From: Cristatella mucedo | Taxonomy: Eukaryota; Bryozoa; Phylactolaemata; Cristatellidae | Length of the DNA: 64,000 nucleotides | Assembly (NCBI GenBank): GCA_009760855.2 | Contig: WPIO01000241.1 | Location: 1 to 64,000 of the forward strand | Reading direction: 5' to 3' | In this document: piece after piece, positions 1 through 11,519 of the stretch | Layout: each line of letters opens with the position of its first letter | Numbering within the stretch: the stretch's first letter is position 1 | The notes under the pieces: model-generated | What the model was told of the DNA's origin: nothing | The model's input: the letters and a program-made list of their open reading frames with translations, nothing else | Database searches by the model: none | Program-made: the position numbers and the translations under genes

Positions 1-393
1 GAAGTTTCTACATATTCCGCGATCTGCTGCGAACTCGTGCGAAACGTGTTATTTACCGTGCGAAATGCTTTAAAACTAGGTGCAGCACTCTGCTGCCAGC
101 CCAGCGCACGCTCCGATATGTAGATTCGAAGTTTCTACATATTCCGCGATCTGCTGCGAACTCGTGCGAAACGTGTTATTTACGTGCGAAATGCTTTAAA
201 CATGGTGCAGCACTCTGCTGCCAGCCAGCGCACGCTCCGATATGTAGATTCGAAGTTTCTACATATTCCGCGATCTGCTGCGAACTCGTGCGAAACGTGT
301 TATTTACGTGCGAAATGCTTTAAACCAGGTGCAGCACTGTGCTGCCAGCCAGCGCACGCTCCGATATGTAGATTCGAAGTTTCTACATATTCC

Positions 394-437
394 GCGATCT
401 GCTGCGAACTCGTGCGAAACGTGTTATTTACGTGCGA
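394..437 (+). repeat. Helically phased GCGA words and internal 20-bp sub-repeat in the reference unit
   Basis: GCGA starts at 394, 404, 414 and 434, that is at unit positions 19, 29, 39 and 59, steps of 10, 10 and 20 bp, so these words face the same side of the helix. The last two sit in a 20-bp direct sub-repeat starting CGTGCGAAA at 411 and 431, with 14 of 20 identical bases by eye. This may be a relic of how the unit arose or a protein-facing pattern; the sequence does not decide. Confidence 0.55.
408..424 (+). other. CENP-B-box-like motif in the reference unit (unit positions 33-49)
   Basis: The 17-mer ACTCGTGCGAAACGTGT matches 7 of the 9 essential bases of the CENP-B box core NTTCGNNNNANNCGGGN (the first T is C and the second G of CGGG is T), and 11 of 17 positions of YTTCGTTGGAARCGGGA. 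It recurs in most units of the array, broken in some by GAACTGG, GAACTAG or GAAGTAG. A 7/9 match somewhere in a 124-bp unit on two strands is expected by chance roughly once in three random units, so the consensus match alone is weak. Some domain C units match better (see findings). No binding has been shown; this is a candidate site only. Confidence 0.3.
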
Positions 438-454
438 AATGCTTTAAACATGGT

Positions 455-469
455 GCAGCACTCTGCTGC
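455..469. repeat. Perfect short inverted repeat (potential hairpin) in the reference unit
   Basis: GCAGCA and TGCTGC flank the three-base spacer CTC, giving a 6-bp stem that could form a hairpin or cruciform on either strand. It is among the best conserved parts of the unit through all domains. It lies directly upstream of the CCAGCCAG tract where small indels collect, and several partial-unit duplications have an edge in or beside it. A second TGCTGC at unit positions 25-30 could pair with the same GCAGCA arm. Formation in vivo is inference. Confidence 0.6.
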
Positions 470-2046
470 CAGCCAGCGCACGCTCCGATATGTAGATTCG
501 AAGTTTCTACATATTCCGCGATCTGCTGCGAACTCGTGCGAAACGTGTTATTTACGTGCGAAATGCTTTAAACTAGGTGCAGCACTCTGCTGCCAGCCAG
601 CGCACGCTCCGATATGTAGATTCGAAGTTTCTACATATTCCGCGATCTGCTGCGAACTCGTGCGAAACGTGTTATTTACGTGCGAAATGCTTTAAACTAG
701 GTGCAGCACTCTGCTGCCAGCCAGCGCACGCTCCTAAATGTGGATTTTAGGTTTCTACATATTCCGCGATCTGCTGCGAACTCGTGCGAAACGTGTTATT
801 TACGTGCGAAATGCTTTAAACTAGGTGCAGCACTCTGCTGCCAGCCAGCGCACGCTCCGATATGTAGATTCGAAGTTTCTACATATTCCGCGATCTGCTG
901 CGAACTCGTGCGAAACGTGTTATTTACGTGCGAAATGCTTTAAACATTGTGCAGCACTCTGCTGCCAGCCAGCACACGCTCCGATATGTAGATTCGATGT
1001 TTCTACATATTCCGCGATCTGCTGCGAACTCGTGCGAAACGTGTTATTTACGTGCGAAATGCTTTAAACATGGTGCAGCACTCTGCTGCCAGCCAGCGCA
1101 CGCTCCGATATGTAGATTCGAAGTTTCTACATATTCCGCGATCTGCTGCGAACTAGTGCGAAACGTGTTATTTTACGTGCGAAATGCTTTAAACATGGGT
1201 GCAGCACTCTGCTGCCAGCCAGCGCACGCTCCGATATGTAGATTCGAAGTTTCTACATATTCCGCGATCTGCTGCGAACTAGTGCGAAACGTGTTATTTA
1301 CGTGCGAAATGCTTTAAACATGGTGCAGCACTCTGCTGCCAGCCAGCGCACGCTCCGATATGTAGATTCGAAGTTTTCTACATATTCCGCGATCTACTGA
1401 GCACTCGTGCGAAACGTGTTATTTACGTGCGAAATGCTTTAAACATGGTGCAGCACTCTGCTGCCAGCCAGCGCACGCTCCGATATGTAGATTCGAAGTT
1501 TCTACATATTCCGCGATCTGCTGCGAACTCGTGCGAAACGTGTTATTTACGTGCGAAATGCTTTAAACATGGTGCAGCACTCTGCTGCCAGCCAGCGCAC
1601 GCTCCGATATGTAGATTCGAAGTTTCTACATATTCCGCGATCTGCTGCGAACTCGTGCGAAATGTGTTATTTACGTGCGAAATGCTTTAAACATGGTGCA
1701 GCACTCTGCTGCCAGCCAGCGCACGCTCCGATATGTAGATTCGAAGTTTCTACATATTCCGCGATCTGCTGCGAACTCGTGCGAAACGTGTTATTTACGT
1801 GCGAAATGCTTTAAATATGGTGCAGCACTCTGCTGCCAGCCAGCGCACGCTCCGATATGTAGATTCGAAGTTTCTACATATTCCGCGATCTGCTGCGAAC
1901 TCGTGCGAAACGTGTTATTTACGTGCGAAATGCTTTAAACTAGGTGCAGCACTCTGCTGCCAGCCAGCGCACGCTCCGATATGTAGATTCGAAGTTTCTA
2001 CATATTCCGCGATCTGCTGCGAACTCGTGCGAAACGTGTTATTTAC

Positions 2047-4860
2047 GTGCGAAATGTTTTAAACATGGTGCAGCACTCTGCTGCCAGCCAGCACACGCTC
2101 CGACATGCAGATTTGAACTTTCTACATATTCCGCGATCTGCTGCGAACTCGTGCGAAATGTGTTATTTACGTGCGAAATGCTCAAAACAAGGTGCAGCAC
2201 TCTGCTGCCAGCCAGCGCACGCTCCGATATGTAGATTCGAAGTTTTTACATATTTACGCGATCTGCTGCGAACTCGTGCGAAACGTGTTATTTACGTGCG
2301 AAATGCTTTAAACATGGTGCAGCACTCTGCTGCCAGCCAGCGCACGCTCCGATATGTAGATTCGAAGTTTCTACATATTCCGCGATCTGCTGCGAACTCG
2401 TGCGAAATGTGTTATTTACGTGCGAAATGCTTTAAACATGGTGCAGCACTCTGCTGCCAGCCAGCGCACGCTCCGATATGTAGATTCGAAGTTTCTACAT
2501 ATTCCGCGATCTGCTGCGAAGTAGTGCGAAACGTGTTATTTACGTGCGAAATGCTTTAAACTAGGTGCAGCACTCTGCTGCCAGCCAGCGCACGCTCCGA
2601 TATGTAGATTCGAAGTTTCTACATATTCCGCGATCTGCTGCGAACTCGTGCGAAACGTGTTATTTACGTGCGAAATGCTTTAAACATGGTGCAGCACTCT
2701 GCTGCCAGCCAGCGCACGCTCCGATATGTAGATTCGATGTTTCTACATATTCCGCGATCTGCTGCGAACTCGTGCGAAACGTGTTATTTACGTGCGAAAT
2801 GTTTTAAACATGGTGCATCACTCTGCTGCCAGCCAGCACACGCTCCGACATGCAGATTTGAACTTTCTAGATATTTAGCGATCTGCTGCGAACTCGTGCG
2901 AAATGTGTTATTCGAGTGCGAAATGCTCAAAACAAGGTGCAGCACTCTGCTGCCAGCCAGCACACGCTCCGATATGTAGATTTGAAGTTTCTACATATTC
3001 CGCGATCTGCTGCGAACTCGTGCGAAATGTGTTATTTACGTGCGAAATGCTTTAAACATGGTGCAGCACTCTGCTGCCAGCCAGCGCACGCTCCGATATG
3101 TAGATTCGAAGTTTCTACATATTCCGCGATCTGCTGCGAACTCGTGCGAAACGTGTTATTTACGTGCGAAATGCTTTAAACATGGTGCAGCACTCTGCTG
3201 CCAGCCAGCGCACGCTCCGATATGTAGATTCGAACTTTCTACATATTCCGCGATCTGCTGCAAACTCGTGCGAAATGTGTTATTTACGTGCGAAATGCTC
3301 AAAACAAGGTGCAGCACTTTGCTGCCAGCCAGCGCACGCTCCGATATGTAGATTCGAAGTTTCTACATATTCCGCGATCTGCTGCGAACTCGTGCGAAAC
3401 GTGTTATTTACGTGCGAAATGCTTTAAACTAGGTGCAGCACTCTGCTGCCAGCCAGCGCACGCTCCGATATGTACATTCGATGTTTCTACATATTCCACG
3501 ATCTGCTGCGAAGTAGTGCGAAACGTGTTATTTACGTGCGAAATGCTTTAAACTAGGTGCAGCACTCTGCTGCCAGCCAGCACACGCTCCGATATGTAGA
3601 TTCGATGTTTCTACATATTCCGCGATCGGCTGCGAATTTGTGCGAAACGTGTTATTTACGTGCGAAATGCTTTATACATGGTGCAGCACTCTGCTGCCAG
3701 CCAGCACACGCTACGAAACGCAGATTTAAACTTTCTAGATATTCCGCGATCTGCTGCGAACTCGTGCGAAATGTGTTATTCGAGTGCGAAATGCTCAAAA
3801 CAAGGTGCAGCAGTCTGCTGCCAGCCATCGCACGCTCCTAAATGTGGATTTGAAGTTTCTACATATTCCGCGATCTGCTGCGAACTCGTGCGAAACGTGT
3901 TATTTACGTGCGAAATGTTTTAAACATGGTGCATCACTCTGCTGCCAGCCAGCACACGCTCCGACATGCAGATTTGAACTTTCTAGATATTTAGCGATCT
4001 GCTGCAAACTCGTGCGAAATGTATTATTCGAGTGCGAAATGCTCAAAACAAGGTGCAGCACTTTTCTGCCAGCCAGCGCACGCTCCCAAATGTAGATTTG
4101 AAGTTTTTACATATTCCGTGATCTGCTGCGATTTTGTGCGAAACGTGTTATTTACGTGCGAAATGCTTTAAACATGGTGCAGCACTCTGCTGCCAGCCAG
4201 CACACGCTCCGATATGTAGATTCGATGTTTCTACATATTCCGCGATCTGCTGCGAACTCGTGCGAAATGTGTTTTTTACGTGCGAAATGCTTTAAACATG
4301 GTGCAGCACTCTGCTGCCAGCCAGCGCACGCTCCGATATGTAGATTCGAAGTTTCTACATATTCCGCGATCTGCTGCGAACTCGTGCGAAACGTGTTATT
4401 TACGTGCGAAATGCTTTAAACTAGGTGCAGCACTCTGCTGCCAGCCAGCGCACGCTCCGATATGTAGATTCGAAGTTTCTACATGTTACGCGATCTGCTG
4501 CGAACTCGTGCGAAACGTGTTATTTACGTGCGAAATGCTTTAAACATGGTGCAGCACTCTGCTGCCAGCCAGCGCACGCTCCGATATGTAGATTCGATGT
4601 TTCTACATATTCCGCGATCTGCTGCGAACTCGTGCGAAACGTGTTATTTTACGTGCGAAATGTTTTAAACATGGTGCAGCACTCTGCTGCCAGCCAGCAC
4701 ACGCTCCGACATGCAGATTTGAACTTTCTACATATTCCGCGATCTGCTGCGAACTCGTGCGAAATGTGTTATTTACGTGCGAAATGCTCAAAACAAGGTG
4801 CAGCACTCTGCTGCCAGCCAGCACACGCTCCGATATGCAGATTTGAAGTTTCTACATATT
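2047..4860 (+). repeat. First island of divergent subfamily D units inside domain A
   Basis: Units here mix the A type with a type carrying CACACGCTCCGACATGC, GATTTGAACTTTC, TCTAGATATT, GTTATTCGAGTGCG and GCTCAAAACAAGG. Clear D units sit at about 2,860-2,935, 3,725-3,805 and 3,960-4,055. Rare markers include GCATCACTCTG (2,815 and 3,931), GATCGGCTGCGAATTTG (about 3,625), GCTTTATACATGG (about 3,668) and CGCTCCCAAATG (4,081). Similar D units reappear in domain C more than 40 kb away, so D is an older type that persisted or was moved by exchange. Confidence 0.85.
2290..4640 (+). repeat. Segmental duplication, copy 1 (pairs with about 12,988-15,337)
   Basis: Rare markers occur in the same order in the two places at a constant distance of 10,698 bp (pairs 2,403/13,101; 2,518/13,216; 2,668/13,366; 2,916/13,614), which becomes 10,697 bp after a 1-bp loss near 14,060 (pairs 3,660/14,357; 4,081/14,778; 4,483/15,180; 4,591/15,288). 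A shared ATGTTACGCG at 4,483/15,180 is found almost nowhere else. The block spans about 19 units. Outside it the neighbouring units no longer correspond. Confidence 0.85.
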
Positions 4861-7800
4861 CCGCGATCTGCTGCGAACTCGTGCGAAACGTGTTATTCAC
4901 GTGCGAAATGCTTAAAACATGGTGCAGCACTCTGCTGCCAGCCAGCGCACGCTCCGATATGTAGATTCGAAGTTTCTACATATTCCGCGATCTGCTGCGA
5001 ACTCGTGCGAAACGTGTTATTTACGTGCGAAATGCTTTAAACATGGTGCAGCACTCTGCTGCCAGCCAGCGCACGCTCCGATATGTAGATTCGAAGTTTC
5101 TACATATTCCGCGATCTGCTGCGAACTCGTGCGAAATGTGTTATTTACGTGCGAAATGCTTTAAACTAGGTGCAGCACTCTGCTGCCAGCCAGCGCACGC
5201 TCCGATATGTAGATTCGAAGTTTCTACATATTCCGCGATCTGCTGCGAACTCGTGCGAAACGTGTTATTTACGTGCGAAATGCTTTAAACATGGTGCAGC
5301 ACTCTGCTGCCAGCCAGCACACGCTCCGATATGTAGATTCGAAGTTTCTACATATTCCGCGATCTGCTGCGAACTCGTGCGAAACGTGTTATTTACGTGC
5401 GAAATGCTTTAAACATGGTGCAGCACTCTGCTGCCAGCCAGCGCACGCTCCGATATGTAGATTCGAAGTTTCTACATATTCCGCGATCTGCTGCGAAGTC
5501 GTGCGAAACGTGTTATTTACGTGCGAAATGCTTTAAACTAGGTGCAGCACTCTGCTGCCAGCCAGCGCACGCTCCGATATGTAGATTCGAAGTTTCTACA
5601 TATTCCGCGATCTGCTGCGAACTCGTGCGAAACGTGTTATTTACGTGCGAAATGCTTTAAACATGGTGCAGCACTCTGCTGCCAGCCAGCGCACGCTCCG
5701 ATATGTAGATTCGAAGTTTCTACATATTCCGCGATCTGCTGCGAACTCGTGCGAAACGTGTTATTTACGTGCGAAATGCTTTAAACAAGGTGCAGCACTC
5801 TGCTGCCAGCCAGCGCACGCTCCGATATGTAGATTTGAAGTTTCTACATATTCCGCGATCTGCTGCGAACTCGTGCGAAACGTGTTATTTACGTGCGAAA
5901 TGCTTTAAACATGGTGCAGCACTCTGCTGCCAGCCAGCGCACGCTCCGATATGTAGATTCGAAGTTTCTACATATTCCGCGATCTGGTGCGAACTTGTGC
6001 GAAATTTGTTATTTCCGCGCGAAATGCTTTAAACATGGTGCAGCACTCTGCTGCCAGTCAGCGCACGCTCCGATATGTAGATTCGAAGTTTCTACATATT
6101 CCGCGATCTGCTGCGAACTCGTGCGAAACGTGTTATTTACGTGCGAAATGCTTTAAACATGGTGCAGCACTCTGCTGCCAGCCAGCGCACGCTCCGATAT
6201 GTAGATTCGAAGTTTCTACATATTCCGCGATCTGCTGCGAACTCGTGCGAAACGTGTTATTTACGTGCGAAATGCTTAAAACTAGGTGCAGCACTCTGCT
6301 GCCAGCCAGCGCACGCTCCGATATGTAGATTCGAAGTTTCTACATATTCCGCGATCTGCTGCGAACTCGTGCGAAACGTGTTATTTACGTGCGAAATGCT
6401 TTTAAACATGGTGCAGCACTCTGCTGCCAGCCAGCGCACGCTCCGATATGTAGATTCGAAGTTTCTACATATTCCGCGATCTGCTGCGAACTCGTGCGAA
6501 ACGTGTTATTTACGTGCGAAATGCTTAAAACAAGGTGCAGCACTCTGCTGCCAGCCAGCGCACGCTCCGATATGTAGATTCGAAGTTTCTACATATTCCG
6601 CGATCTGCTGCGAACTCGTGCGAAACGTGTTATTTACGTGCGAAATGCTTTAAACATGGTGCAGCACTCTGCTGCCAGCCAGCGCACGCTCCGATATGTA
6701 GATTCGAAGTTTCTACATATTCCGCGATCTGCTGCGAACTCGTGCGAAACGTGTTATTTACGTGCGAAATGCTTTAAACATGGTGCAGCACTCTGCTGCC
6801 AGCCAGCGCACGCTCCGATATGTAGATTCGAAGTTTCTACATATTCCGCGATCTGCTGCGAACTCGTGCGAAACGTGTGTTATTTACGTGCGAAATGCTT
6901 TAAACTAGGTGCAGCACTCTGCTGCCAGCCAGCGCACGCTCCGATATGTAGATTTCGAAGTTTCTACATATTCCGCGATCTGCTGCGAACTCGTGCGAAA
7001 CGTGTTATTTACGTGCGAAATGCTTTAAACATGGTGCAGCACTCTGCTGCCAGCCAGCGCACGCTCCGATATGTAGATTCGAAGTTTCTACATATTCCGC
7101 GATCTGCTGCGAACTCGTGCGAAATGTGTTATTTACGTGCGAAAAATGCTTTAAACATGGTGCAGCACTCTGCTGCCAGCCAGCGCACGCTCCGATATGT
7201 AGATTCGAAGTTTCTACATATTCCGCGATCTGCTGCGAACTCGTGCGAAACGTGTTATTTACGTGCGAAATGCTTTAAACATGGTGCAGCACTCTGCTGC
7301 CAGCCAGCACACGCTCCGATATGTAGATTCGAAGTTTCTACATATTCCGCGATCTGCTGCGAACTCGTGCGAAACGTGTTATTTTACGTGCGAAATGCTT
7401 TAAACATGGTGCAGCACTCTGCTGCCAGCCAGCGCACGCTCCGATATGTAGATTCGAAGTTTCTACATATTCCGCGATCTGCTGCGAACTCGTGCGAAAC
7501 GTGTTATTTACGTGCGAACTGCTTTTAAACATGGTGCAGCACTCTGCTGCCAGCCAGCACACGCTCCGATATGTAGATTCGAACTTTCTACATATTCCGC
7601 GATCTGCTGCGAACTCGTGCGAAATGTGTTATTTACGTGCGAAATGCTTTAAACATGGTGCAGCACTCTGCTGCCAGCCAGCGCACGCTCCGATATGTAG
7701 ATTCGAAGTTTTTACATATTCCGCGATCTGCTGCGATCTCGCGCGAAAACGTGTTATTTACGTGCGAAATGCTTTAAACATGGTGCAGCACTCTGCTGCC

Positions 7801-10800
7801 AGCCAGCGCACGCTCCGATATGTAGATTCGAAGTTTCTACATATTCCGCGATCTGCTGCGAACTCGTGCGAAACGTGTTATTTACGTGCGAAATGCTTTA
7901 AACATGGTGCAGCACTCTGCTGCCAGCCAGCGCACGCTCCGATATGTAGATTCGAAGTTTCTACATATTCCGCGATCTGCTGCGAACTCGTGCGAAACGT
8001 GTTATTTACGTGCGAAATGCTTTAAACATGGTGCAGCACTCTGCTGCCAGCCAGCGCACGCTCCGATATGTAGATTCGAAGTTTCTACATATTCCGCGAT
8101 CTGCTGCGAACTCGTGCGAAACGTGTTATTTACGTGCGAAATGCTTTAAACATGGTGCAGCCCTCTGCTGCCAGCCAGCGCACGCTCCGATATGTAGATT
8201 CGAAGTTTTCTACATATTCCGCGATCTGCTGCGAACTCGTGCGAAACGTGTTATTTACGTGCGAAATGCTTTAAACATGGTGCAGCACTCTGCTGCCAGC
8301 CAGCGCACGCTCCGATATGTAGATTCGAAGTTTCTACATATTCCGCGATCTGCTGCGAACTCGTGCGAAACGTGTTATTTACGTGCGAAATGCTTAAAAC
8401 ATAGGTGCAGCACTCTGCTGCCAGCCAGCGCACGCTCCGATATGTAGATTCGAAGTTTCTACATATTCCGCGATCTGCTGCGAACTCGTGCGAAACGTGT
8501 TATTTACGTGCGAAATGCTTTAAACATGGTGCAGCACTCTGCTGCCAGCCAGCGCACGCTCCGATATGTAGATTCGAAGTTTCTACATATTCCGCGATCT
8601 GCTGCGAACTCGTGCGAAACGTGTTATTTACGTGCGAAATGCTTTAAACATGGTGCAGCACTCTGCTGCCAGCCAGCGCACGCTCCGATATGTAGATTCG
8701 AAGTTTCTACATATTCCGCGATCTGCTGCGAACTCGTGCGAAACGTGTTATTTACGTGCGAAATGCTCAAAACTAGGTGCAGCACTCTGCTGCCAGCCAG
8801 CGCACGCTCCGATATGTAGATTCGAAGTTTCTACATATTCCGCGATCTGCTGCGAACTCGTGCGAAACGTGTTATTTACGTGCGAAATGCTTTAAACATG
8901 GTGCAGCACTCTGCTGCCAGCCAGCGCACGCTCCGATATGTAGATTCGAAGTTTCTACATATTCCGCGATCTGCTATGTGTTATTTACGTGCGAAATGCT
9001 TTAAACTAGGTGCAGCACTCTGCTGCCAGCCAGCGCACGCTCCGATATGTAGATTCGAAGTTTCTACATATTCCGCGATCTGCTGCGAACTCGTGCGAAA
9101 CGTGTTATTTACGTGCGAAATGCTTTAAACATGGTGCAGCACTCTGCTGCCAGCCAGCGCACGCTCCGATATGTAGATTCGAAGTTTCTACATATTCCGC
9201 GATCTGCTGCGAACTCGTGCGAAACGTGTTATTTACGTGCGAAATGCTTTAAACATGGTGCAGCACTCTGCTGCCAGCCAGCGCACGCTCCGATATGTAG
9301 ATTCGAAGTTTCTACATATTCCGCGATCTGCTGCGAACTCGTGCGAAACGTGTTATTTACGTGCGAAATGCTTTAAACATGGTGCAGCACTCTGCTGCCA
9401 GCCAGCGCACGCTCCGATATGTAGATTCGATGTTTCTACATATTCCGCGATCTGCTGCGAACTCGTGCGAAACGTGTTATTTACGTGCGAAATGCTTTAA
9501 ACATGGTGCAGCACTCTGCTGCCAGCCAGCGCACGCTCCGATATGTAGATTCGAAGTTTCTACATATTCCGCGATCTGCTGCGAACTCGTGCGAAATGTG
9601 TTATTTACGTGCGAAATGCTTTAAACATGGTGCAGCACTCTGCTGCCAGCCAGCGCACGCTCCGATATGTAGATTCGAAGTTTCTACATATTCCGCGATC
9701 TGCTGCGAAGTAGTGCGAAACGTGTTATTTACGTGCGAAACGCTTTAAACTAGGTGCAGCACTCTGCTGCAAGCTAGCGCACGCTCCGATATGTAGATTC
9801 GAAGTTTCTACATATTCCGCAATCTGCTACGAACTCGTGCGAAATGTGTTATTTACGTGCGAAATGCTTTAAACTAGGTGCAGCACTCTGCTGCCAGCCA
9901 GCGCACGCTCCGATATGTAGATTCGAAGTTTCTACATATTCCGCGATCTGCTGCGAACTCGTGCGAAACGTGTTATTTACGTGCGAAATGCTTTAAACAT
10001 GGTGCAGCACTCTGCTGCCAGCCAGCGCACGCTCCGATATGTAGATTCGAAGTTTCTACATATTCCGCGATCTGCTGCGAACTCGTGCGAAACGTGTTAT
10101 TTACGTGCGAAATGCTTTAAACAAGGTGCAGCACTCTGCTGCCAGCCCAGCGCACGCTCCGATATGTAGATTCGAAGTTTTCTACATATTCCGCGATCTG
10201 CTGCGAACTCGTGCGAAACGTGTTATTTACGTGCGAAATGCTTTAAACATGGGTGCAGCACTCTGCTGCCAGCCAGCGCACGCTCCGATATGTAGATTCG
10301 AAGTTTCTACATATTCCGCGATCTGCTGCGAAAGCGTGGGAAACGTGTTGTTTACGTGCGAAATGCTTTAAACTAGGTGCAGCACTCTGCTGCCAGCCAG
10401 CGCACGCTCCGATATGTAGATTCGAAGTTTCTACATATTCCGCGATCTGCTGCGAAGTAGTGCGAAACGTGTTATTTACGTGCGAAATGCTTTAAACTAG
10501 GGTTCAGCACTCTGCTGCCAGCCAGCGCACGCTCCGATATGTAGATTCGAAGTTTCTACATATTCCGCGATCTGCTGCGAACTCGTGCGAAACGTGTTAT
10601 TTACGTGCGAAATGCTTTAAACATGGTGCAGCACTCTGCTGCCAGCCAGCGCACGCTCCGATATGTAGATTCGATGTTTCTACATATTCCGCGATCTGCT
10701 GCGAACTCGTGCGAAACGTGTTATTTACGTGCGAAATGCTTTAAAAACATGGTGCAGCACTCTGCTGCCAGCCAGCGCACGCTCCGATATGTAGATTCGA

Positions 10801-11519
10801 AGTTTCTACATATTCCGCGATCTGCTGCGAACTCGTGCGAAACGTGTTATTTACGTGCGAAATGCTTTAAACTAGGTGCAGCACTCTGCTGCCAGCCAGC
10901 GCACGCTCCGATATGTAGATTCGAAGTTTCTACATATTCCGCGATCTGCTGCGAAGTCGTGCGAAAACGTGTTATTTACGTGCGAAATGCTTGTGTTATT
11001 TACGTGCGAAATGCTGTAAAAGTGGTGCAGCACTCTGCTGCCAGCCAGCGCACGCTCCGATATGTAGATTCGAAGTTTCTACATATTCCGCGATCTGCTG
11101 CGAACTCGTGCGAAACGTGTTATTTACGTGCGAAATGCTTTAAACATGGTGCAGCACTCTGCTGCCAGCCAGCGCACGCTCCGATATGTACATTCGAAGT
11201 TTCTACATATTCCGCGATCTGCTGCGAAGTAGTGCGAAACGTGTTATTTACGTGCGAAATGCTTTAAACTAGGTGCAGCACTCTGCTGCCAGCCAGCGCA
11301 CGCTCCGATATGTAGATTCGAAGTTTCTACATATTCCGCGATCTGCTGCGAACTCGTGCGAAACGTGTTATTTACGTGCGAAATGCTTTAAACATGGTGC
11401 AGCACTCTGCTGCCAGCCAGCGCACGCTCCGATATGTAGATTCGATGTTTCTACATATTCCGCGATCTGCTGCGAACTCGTGCGAAACGTGTTATTTACG
11501 TGCGAAATGCTTTAAAACA
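4861..11519 (+). repeat. Highly homogeneous core of domain A
   Basis: Nearly every unit is the reference sequence with CATGG or CTAGG as the main difference. Exceptions are a patch of foreign variants at about 5,985-6,062, a 15-bp deletion near 8,970 (CTGCTATGTG), and a partial duplication of about 24 bp near 10,992-11,015 (GCTTGTGTTATTTACG). Single-base indels (for example 6,880, 7,143, 7,383, 8,207) are what join neighbouring frames into the longer spurious ORFs here. Confidence 0.85.

Larger units (their letters stand above)
376..499 (+). repeat. Reference (consensus-like) 124-bp satellite unit
   Basis: This unit is a convenient type copy and matches most domain A units exactly. Using its first G as unit position 1, the parts are: GAAGTTTCTACATATTCCGC (1-20); a GCGA-rich stretch (19-64) with GCGA at 19, 29, 39 and 59; TTTAAACATGG (about 68-78); the inverted repeat GCAGCA-CTC-TGCTGC (80-94); CCAGCCAGCGCACGCTCC (94-111); and GATATGTAGATTC (112-124). 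It has 61 G+C of 124 and 11 CpG. The most variable places across the array are the CpG sites, the CATGG/CTAGG/CAAGG word, CCAGCCAG/CCAGCAAG/CCAGTCAG, and GATATGTAGATTCG/GACATGCAGATTTG. Confidence 0.95.

Noticed and set aside
112..130. Pol III B-box-like GATTCGAAG suggesting tRNA or SINE origin
   Set aside because: Only the TTCGA core fits, the expected final C is missing, domains B and C lose it (GATTTGAAG), and there is no A box at a suitable distance or cloverleaf.
184..447. Family of near-identical 80-88 residue ORFs repeated every 124 bp on the + strand
   Set aside because: They overlap each other in successive frames, begin at the GTG in CGTGCG or at an internal ATG and end at the TAA in TTTAAAC of a later unit. 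The 124-bp period (1 mod 3) produces them automatically; they do not show codon-position bias distinct from the other frames.
2860..4060. Inserted mobile element in the divergent island
   Set aside because: The 124-bp period and all unit landmarks continue through it; there are no terminal repeats, target duplications or foreign sequence.
6638..7528. Longest open frame, 296 residues
   Set aside because: It is the same satellite translated through successive frames, kept open by chance single-base indels (near 6,880, 6,953, 7,143, 7,383). Its repeats switch reading frame internally, which a real repeat protein would not do.
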